Source: an uncultured Bacteroidota bacterium (lineage in GTDB: Bacteria; Bacteroidota; Bacteroidia; Flavobacteriales; TMED113). From it: a DNA stretch of 31,016 bases. This document shows positions 26,233 through 31,016 of this stretch, one piece after another. A program made the translations under genes and the position numbers. The DNA lies in contig CABYOB010000006.1 of NCBI GenBank assembly GCA_902520385.1, positions 1 to 31,016 of the forward strand, read 5' to 3'. The notes beneath the pieces were generated by a model. That model was not told the origin of the DNA and made no database searches. It saw only the letters and a program-made list of their open reading frames with translations. Every line of letters begins with the position of its first letter. Position 1 is the first letter of the stretch.

Positions 26233-26263
26233 CAAATTTACTTTTTTTAAACACTTTTACAAG
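26233..26263 (-). promoter_or_regulatory. Bacteroidota-type promoter for DUF2795-secA
   Basis: Read on the minus strand, CTTG (26263-26260) is followed after exactly 19 bases by TAAATTTG (26240-26233), a full match to the TAnnTTTG -7 element with the usual spacing. Transcription should start near 26226, about 13 bases before the DUF2795 ATG. Confidence 0.7.
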
Positions 26264-26278
26264 AATTTTATTTTTTAT

Positions 26279-26839
26279 TTACTTCTCCCAAAATAATTCA
26301 TTTTCATTGGAAACAAATAATATATAACGAGCTGCAACAAATAAAAAATCAGACAACCTATTTATATATATCAATATATTATTATCTAATTTTTCTTTTT
26401 GATTAAAAAAAGTAATCCTTCTTTCTGACCTTCTACAAATAGTTCTAGCAATTTGAAAATGAGAACTAATAACATCTCCACCTGGCAACACAAATCTAGT
26501 TATTGATGGGATATCTTTTTCTATTTTATCAATTATAGTTTCTAAATCCTTAATAATTTTGTCTGATATTAAAAAATCTTGACATTTTATTCTTTTTTGC
26601 TGAGTTTGGGCTAAATATGAACCGATAACAAATAGATTATTTTGAGACTTTATTAAAAAATCAGATAAAAAATTTATCTTTTTTACGTTATCAAAAGATC
26701 GTAATAGCCCAAAATAACTGTTTAATTCATCAATTGAACCATAAGCCTCAATCCTTGCGTCATGTTTGTCAATTCTATTTTGACCAATAATAGAAGTTTT
26801 ACCTTTATCACCTAATTTAGTATATATTTTATATTTCAT
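26279..26839 (-). CDS. Cob(I)alamin adenosyltransferase, PduO type
   Basis: A 186-residue enzyme that transfers adenosine from ATP to cob(I)alamin to make coenzyme B12. The ATP-binding N terminus is YTKLGDKGKTS, followed by DARIEAYGSIDELNSYFG. Further markers are FVLPGG, the IARTICRRSERR helix and NRLSDFLFVAARY near the end. Length is standard for the PduO group. Its ATG overlaps the end of rmuC by 11 bases, so the two are coupled. No B12-dependent enzyme (for example methylmalonyl-CoA mutase) lies in this window, so its client is elsewhere. Confidence 0.92.
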   Translation of the reverse strand: MKYKIYTKLGDKGKTSIIGQNRIDKHDARIEAYGSIDELNSYFGLLRSFDNVKKINFLSDFLIKSQNNLFVIGSYLAQTQQKRIKCQDFLISDKIIKDLETIIDKIEKDIPSITRFVLPGGDVISSHFQIARTICRRSERRITFFNQKEKLDNNILIYINRLSDFLFVAARYILFVSNENELFWEK

Positions 26840-27956
26840 CTTGATTTGTTTTCTTTGGTCTATCTAAAAATTGAGGTTCAAAACCTATGTCCATTTCTCC
26901 TGAACTTATTTTAATAACATCTTTATCTATTTTTTTAAACTCAGAAGAAGCCTCATTATATTGATTAACAACAGTGCCAAGATTTTTACCTAATCTTTGA
27001 ATACAATCTTCATAAGCCTTTAAATGATTAGTCAAATTATATAAATTCTTTTTTATAATTTCAATGTTTGCTTCCATTTTTAATTCATTTAAAGCTTTTA
27101 AAGCTGTTTGTAAATATGGGAAAAGTGACATAGGTGAAACAATCATTACTTTTTTATTAAATGCATATTCAATTAAATTTTTTGAATTTACTTCTAAAGT
27201 TCCCACTTTGTTGCTTAACAAACTTTGATATAATCCATCTGCTGGAATGAACATAAAAGCATATTCCGTAGTATTTTCATTTGGCCTGATATATTTTGCA
27301 GTTTCATTTATTCTGTTTTTTATATCTTTTTTAAATTCATTTTCAAAATCTATTTTTCTATCAGAATTATCTTCTTCTACCATTTTATTATAATTTTCTA
27401 AAGAAAATTTAGAATCTATGGGAACAACAAAATCATTATAAAATAAAACAGCATCTACTTTATCACCATTTTTAAATGAATATTGCATCTGATAATGATC
27501 TGGGGGCAAAACATTTGCTAATAAATTACTAAGTTGAATTTCTCCAAAAATACCTCTCTGTTTAGGGTTTTGTAAAATCTTTTCTAAACTCTTCATTTGT
27601 TCAGTAAAACTCAATACTTGCTTATTTGTTACTTCTAACCCTTTTAATCTTTCGGAAACATTGGTAATTATATTAGCAGTATCTTTAAATTGTTTCTGCA
27701 AACTATCCTTAGTGTGTTTTTGAAAATCATCCATTCCTTTATGAATACCATCTAACTTTTGTTGTATCTCTTTTCTATTTTCTCCGCTTGAGGACTCAAC
27801 ACTTTTTCTCATTTTTTCTATATCATCTCTTAATTGCTTGTTCATTTCAAAAAAAAGCGATGTAGAGTCATTATTTTGCGTCTTTTGTAATTGGAAATAC
27901 AAATAAATTGCAATTAACAAAATTAACACTAGGATAATTAAAATTATATACTCCAT
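26829..27956 (-). CDS. rmuC: DNA recombination protein RmuC
   Basis: A 375-residue RmuC family protein. In E. coli loss of RmuC raises recombination at inverted repeats; the family has a predicted nuclease-like fold. An N-terminal membrane anchor covers about residues 1-24, followed by a charged coiled-coil stretch to about 125. The conserved core begins NPKQRGIFGEIQLSNLL and contains VPIDSKFSLENY and FMFIPADGLYQSL, with ILEYA-type (IEYAFNKKV) and SPMSLFPYL segments after it. The gene starts 26 bases after the end of tRNA-Leu with no terminator between them, so it may be read from the tRNA promoter. It overlaps the cobalamin adenosyltransferase gene by 11 bases. Confidence 0.92.
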   Translation of the reverse strand: MEYIILIILVLILLIAIYLYFQLQKTQNNDSTSLFFEMNKQLRDDIEKMRKSVESSSGENRKEIQQKLDGIHKGMDDFQKHTKDSLQKQFKDTANIITNVSERLKGLEVTNKQVLSFTEQMKSLEKILQNPKQRGIFGEIQLSNLLANVLPPDHYQMQYSFKNGDKVDAVLFYNDFVVPIDSKFSLENYNKMVEEDNSDRKIDFENEFKKDIKNRINETAKYIRPNENTTEYAFMFIPADGLYQSLLSNKVGTLEVNSKNLIEYAFNKKVMIVSPMSLFPYLQTALKALNELKMEANIEIIKKNLYNLTNHLKAYEDCIQRLGKNLGTVVNQYNEASSEFKKIDKDVIKISSGEMDIGFEPQFLDRPKKTNQDEI

Positions 27957-27982
27957 AATAAAATCAAAGGGTTAAAAGAAAG

Positions 27983-28064
27983 TGCGGATAGAGGGAGTCG
28001 AACCCACACGCCTTTCGGCACTAGATCCTAAATCTAGCGTGTCTACCAGTTCCACCATATCCGC
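27983..28064 (-). tRNA. tRNA-Leu (anticodon TAG)
   Basis: An 82-base cloverleaf with a long variable arm typical of class II tRNAs. The acceptor is GCGGATA, the D arm has the TGGTAGAC segment, the anticodon loop is ATTTAGG flanked by CTAG(A)/(T)CTAG pairing, the variable arm is TGCC-GAAA-GGCG, and the T arm is GTGGG-TTCGACT-CCCTC. The anticodon is TAG. CCA is not encoded. Confidence 0.97.
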
Positions 28065-28080
28065 ATTTCAAACAATACAA

Positions 28081-28111
28081 CAAATCTATAACTATTTATA
28101 AATAGGACAAA
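28081..28111 (-). promoter_or_regulatory. Bacteroidota-type promoter for tRNA-Leu
   Basis: On the minus strand TTTG (28111-28108), inside a T-run, is followed after exactly 19 bases by TAGATTTG (28088-28081). This is a full match to the TTTG-N19-TAnnTTTG consensus. Transcription would start near 28074, ten bases before the tRNA. Confidence 0.75.
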
Positions 28112-28181
28112 AAATAGAAATAGTTTATTTTAAATTAATAATTTATAACTTACATTAAATAATAATTATTATACAATAATA

Positions 28182-28811
28182 ATGATCACAATTAATCCGA
28201 AAAATACTGAGACAAAAATTATTCAAGAATACCTACTTAGTTCAGTTGGCCCAAGACCTATTGCCTTAGCTAGCACAATTGATGAAAAAAATATACCTAA
28301 TTTAAGTCCATTTAGTTTTTTTAATGTTTTTAGTGGCAATCCTCCCGTATTAATATTTTCTCCAGCAAGAAGAATAAGAAATAATACTGAAAAAGATACG
28401 TTACAAAATTTAAAAAAAAATAAAGAAGTTGTTATTAATGTAGTTAATGAACAAATAGCAGAAAAAATGGTTATTTCTAGTTTAGATTATCCTATTGAAA
28501 AAGATGAATTCATAGAATCTAAACTTACTCATTTAAAATCTGACTTGGTGAAACCTTTTAGAGTAAAAGAGTCTCCTGTTCAAATGGAATGCAAAGTAAA
28601 TAAAATAATAAAATTGGGAAATAAAGGTGGCGCAGGAAATCTTATTATTTGTGAAGTATTATTAATTCACATTTCCAATGCAATTTTAGATGAAAACAAA
28701 AAAATTAATCAAAAAAAAATTAATCTAATTGGTAGGCTTGGTTATAACTGGTATATTAAAAGTTCTGATAATTCACTTTTTGAAATAAATAAAAATGATA
28801 TAATAAAATGA
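28182..28811 (+). CDS. Flavin reductase-like (FMN-binding split barrel) protein
   Basis: A 209-residue cytoplasmic protein of the flavin reductase-like split-barrel family, which binds FMN and in some members reduces free flavin with NAD(P)H. Markers are the SVGPRPIALAST segment (residues 21-32), NLSPFSFFNVFSGNPPVLIF and the NTEKDTLQNLKKNKEVVINVV block, followed by CKVNKIIKLG and a late LIICEVLLIHI strand. The subgroup is widespread and its substrate is generally unknown. It leads a three-gene plus-strand set: it overlaps the DUF3127 gene by ATGA, which is followed after one base by an AtoE-type transporter. I found no clear -7 element in the 117 bases between the tRNA-Leu 5' end and the ATG. 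Confidence 0.85.
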   Translation: MITINPKNTETKIIQEYLLSSVGPRPIALASTIDEKNIPNLSPFSFFNVFSGNPPVLIFSPARRIRNNTEKDTLQNLKKNKEVVINVVNEQIAEKMVISSLDYPIEKDEFIESKLTHLKSDLVKPFRVKESPVQMECKVNKIIKLGNKGGAGNLIICEVLLIHISNAILDENKKINQKKINLIGRLGYNWYIKSSDNSLFEINKNDIIK

Positions 28812-29137
28812 ATCAATTAATTGTCAAAGGAAACATTACAAAAATATTTGAGCCTGAGATAATTTCAGGAAAAGATGGAAAAACATGGAAAAAACAAAAT
28901 TTTATAGTCAACACAGGGGCACAATTTAATGCGGAAATATGTTTTCAGCTCTTTGGTGAAGAAAAACTTAAAATACTAGAAAATTTTAACACCAATGATA
29001 ATGTTGATGTTTATTTTAACTTATCTTCTAAAAAATTCAATAATAGGTATTTTCATAATATAGATGCTTGGAAAATTGAAAAATCTAATACAGAAAATCC
29101 AGAAACTGAATTAAAAAAAAATAACACCCCATTCTAA
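28808..29137 (+). CDS. DUF3127 family (OB-fold-like) protein
   Basis: A 109-residue protein of DUF3127, a Bacteroidota family of unknown function with SSB/OB-like strand layout. The signature is visible: VKGNITKIFEP at the N terminus, GKTWKKQNFIVNT, then DVYFNLSSKKFNNRYFHNIDAWKIE. After a polar linker (about 90-104) the protein ends TPF, recalling the PF tip that SSB proteins use to recruit partners, although the acidic residues of a true SSB tip are missing. It overlaps the flavin reductase stop by four bases and precedes the transporter by one base. Nucleic-acid binding is a guess from fold resemblance. Confidence 0.8.
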   Translation: MNQLIVKGNITKIFEPEIISGKDGKTWKKQNFIVNTGAQFNAEICFQLFGEEKLKILENFNTNDNVDVYFNLSSKKFNNRYFHNIDAWKIEKSNTENPETELKKNNTPF

Positions 29138-29138
29138 A

Positions 29139-30494
29139 ATGTCAATTGTAAAATTAATCGAAAAAATTTTTCATAATTTTTTCCCATCTCCATTTACCAT
29201 TGCCATTTTTTTAACCATAACTATTATGATTCTTTCTTTTTTTTTAAGTTCTGAATCTATTAAAAATATAGTTTACGGGTGGGAAAAAGGATTATGGAAC
29301 TCTGGATTATTAAGCTTTACTACTCAAATGATGTTAATGTTAGTGCTTGGACACTCTGTTGCCCTAACAAAAGTAGCATCTAAAAGCATTTCTTTTATAA
29401 CAAAATATTGTAATAATACACCTACTGCTGCTGCTTTAGTTGCTTTATTCTCAATATTAGTAAGTTTTTTAAATTGGGGATTAGGTTTAATCTTCGGGGC
29501 TATTTTAGCTAGAAAAGTTGGAGAAAATAGTATGAAGAAAAATATGAAAATTAACTATCCATTAATTGGAGCTGCTGGTTACTGTGGATTAATGGTTTGG
29601 CACGGAGGAATGTCAGGGTCTGCTCCACTAAAAATTGCAGAGCCTAACCATTTTCAGGAGATTATTAATAATGATAAGTTAATTAATATACTCCCTGATA
29701 ATATTAATTTTAGCAATACTGTTTTTTCTAGCATGAACATATTTAACAGCTTATTAATAATTGTCATAATTCCAATAATTTTTATGTTAATTGGTAAAAT
29801 AAGTAAAAATGAAAAAAAATTAAATCTAAAAATTAAATCTATTGTCACTAAAACTAAAACTAAAAAAACTTTAGCAGAAAAAATAGACAGCTCTGGTTTT
29901 ATGGGGACTCTAATTGGTGGATGTTTGATACTAATATCTATAGAAAAAATAATCTATTCTTCATCATTTGACTTTATTAACCCTAATTATATAAACTTCA
30001 CTCTTTTAGGATTAGCATTATTTTTACACTCTAATATTGATAGTTTTCTAAAATCAATTAGTTTAGCCATAAAAGGTGTTAGTGGTATTTTAATTCAATT
30101 TCCTTTATATTTTGGAATTATGGGTATTATGACATCAACAGGATTAGTTTCTATTTTTTCTGATTTTTTTGTAACTATTTCAACAGAATTTACGTATCCA
30201 ATTTATACAATGATTAGCGCAGGTATTGTTAATATTTTTGTTCCTAGTGGTGGTGGTCAGTGGGCAGTACAAGCACCTATTATATTAGAAGCAGCATATG
30301 AACTAGGCGTTTCTTTTGAAAAAACAATAATGGCATTTATATACGGAGATCAACTAACTAATATGTTACAGCCATTTTGGGCATTACCACTTCTTGGTAT
30401 TACTGGATTAAAAGCCCGACAAATTTTACCATATACAATGTTAATTATGATAGTTGGTTTTTTTATATTTTTAATTAGTATTGTTTTATTTTAA
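29139..30494 (+). CDS. atoE: Short-chain fatty acid transporter, AtoE family
   Basis: A 451-residue inner-membrane transporter of the AtoE type, taken to move short-chain fatty acids such as acetoacetate or butyrate. About 12 hydrophobic segments are visible. Family hallmarks are LLSFTTQMMLMLVLGHSVAL in the first third, the FLNWGLGLIFGAILAR helix, the HGGMSGSAPLKIAEP loop, and VPSGGGQWAVQAPI with GDQLTNMLQPFWALP near the C terminus. Length is normal. It is the last gene of the plus-strand set and its 3' end overlaps the convergent permease gene by 20 bases. No acetyl-CoA:acetoacetate transferase or thiolase gene is adjacent, so the substrate is not confirmed. Confidence 0.88.
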   Translation: MSIVKLIEKIFHNFFPSPFTIAIFLTITIMILSFFLSSESIKNIVYGWEKGLWNSGLLSFTTQMMLMLVLGHSVALTKVASKSISFITKYCNNTPTAAALVALFSILVSFLNWGLGLIFGAILARKVGENSMKKNMKINYPLIGAAGYCGLMVWHGGMSGSAPLKIAEPNHFQEIINNDKLINILPDNINFSNTVFSSMNIFNSLLIIVIIPIIFMLIGKISKNEKKLNLKIKSIVTKTKTKKTLAEKIDSSGFMGTLIGGCLILISIEKIIYSSSFDFINPNYINFTLLGLALFLHSNIDSFLKSISLAIKGVSGILIQFPLYFGIMGIMTSTGLVSIFSDFFVTISTEFTYPIYTMISAGIVNIFVPSGGGQWAVQAPIILEAAYELGVSFEKTIMAFIYGDQLTNMLQPFWALPLLGITGLKARQILPYTMLIMIVGFFIFLISIVLF

Positions 30495-31016
30495 CATCCA
30501 TAAAATCTCTTAAAAAATTTCCTATAGACATAAATGAAAGAACTATAAGAACTATGCAAATTCCTGGAAAAATTGCACTAAATGGATTATCAATTAAAAT
30601 ATATAAATAATGATTTTTAATGATTGTTCCCCAAGAAGGCACAGGAGGCTGAACTCCTAATCCCAAAAAGCTCAAACCGGACTCAAGTAATATTGCTGTT
30701 GCAAAATTTGCAGTCGATATAATAAAAATTGGATTAATAATATTTGGAACAATATGTTTAAATATAATTCGCGGACTACTATAACCTAAAGATTTAATTG
30801 CTTTTATATATGGTTGCGACTTAATTATCAACACCTCACCTCTAGTAACACGAGCAACCTCTACCCACATAGTTAAACCAATAGCTAAAAAAAGTTGCCA
30901 AAAACCCTTTCCCAAAACTAAACTTATAGAAATAACTAATAATAATGTGGGTATAGACCAAACAACATTAATAAGCCATTGAATTACAAAATCAATCTTC
31001 CCCCCAAAATACCCAG
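30475..31016 (-). CDS. ABC transporter permease, DppC/OppC type (partial)
   Basis: The C-terminal part of an inner-membrane permease for peptides or similar solutes. The frame is open through the window edge; the first full codon visible is at 31014, so the 5' end lies outside. The first residues seen, GYFGGKIDFVIQWLINVVWSIP, match the middle of DppC/OppC proteins. The EAA loop that touches the ATPase follows (AIKSLGYSSPRIIFKHIVPN), then LLESGLSFLGLGVQPPVPSWGTII, the family signature. An internal TTG at 30915 is not a real start. Its 3' end overlaps that of the AtoE-type gene. Partner permease, binding protein and ATPase genes are not in the window. Confidence 0.9.
   Translation of the reverse strand, partial: GYFGGKIDFVIQWLINVVWSIPTLLLVISISLVLGKGFWQLFLAIGLTMWVEVARVTRGEVLIIKSQPYIKAIKSLGYSSPRIIFKHIVPNIINPIFIISTANFATAILLESGLSFLGLGVQPPVPSWGTIIKNHYLYILIDNPFSAIFPGICIVLIVLSFMSIGNFLRDFMDVKIKQY

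Overview
This window is chromosomal DNA from a low-GC, gliding- or T9SS-type Bacteroidota, most likely of the Flavobacteriia lineage. The evidence is a block of type IX secretion genes (PorU, PorV, a PorP/SprF protein, GldJ), a protease with a T9SS sorting domain, Bacteroidota-specific families (DUF5777, DUF2795, DUF3127, MbnP-like), promoters of the TTTG-N19-TAnnTTTG type, and almost no Shine-Dalgarno sequences. Coding density is very high, with ATGA overlaps inside operons and touching or overlapping 3' ends between convergent genes. No mobile element, CRISPR array or rRNA was seen, and no gene-free stretch exceeds 300 bases.

Layout. 13-1548 (minus): a diheme MauG/MbnH-type cytochrome c peroxidase and an MbnP-like partner that has lost its 5' end. 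1519-3723 (plus): an S8 subtilase with a T9SS sorting domain, also missing its 5' end. The two broken ends meet at about 1516-1551, which is either a deletion or an assembly chimera. 3713-7658 (minus): an overlapping set of S9 (DPP IV-like) peptidase, mono-heme lipoprotein, DUF5777 barrel and YceI-like protein. 7724-7887: tRNA-Ala(TGC) and tRNA-Ile(GAT) with their own promoter and terminator. 7965-12632 (minus): pdhA, pdhC, a long-form aromatic amino acid hydroxylase and a short-chain dehydrogenase, probably one operon. 12713-18344 (minus): porU, porV, ispF. 18482-22716 (plus): a PorP/SprF protein, gldJ and murF. 22719-26213 (minus): a DUF2795 protein and secA. 26279-27956 (minus): rmuC and a cobalamin adenosyltransferase, behind tRNA-Leu(TAG). 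28182-30494 (plus): flavin reductase-like protein, DUF3127 protein, AtoE-type transporter. 30475-31016 (minus): a DppC/OppC-type permease cut by the window edge.

How the parts fit. SecA exports signal-peptide proteins to the periplasm. GldJ, PorV, PorU and the PorP/SprF protein belong to the T9SS and gliding apparatus that carries sorting-domain proteins, such as the subtilase here, across the outer membrane. MurF and IspF supply peptidoglycan and isoprenoid precursors and share transcription units or boundaries with the secretion genes. The left third looks like a periplasmic redox and possibly copper-handling neighbourhood. I see no clearly new defence or mobile system. The items most worth checking are the double-truncation junction, the redox operon, the PDH-hydroxylase operon and the terminators that sit directly in front of start codons.
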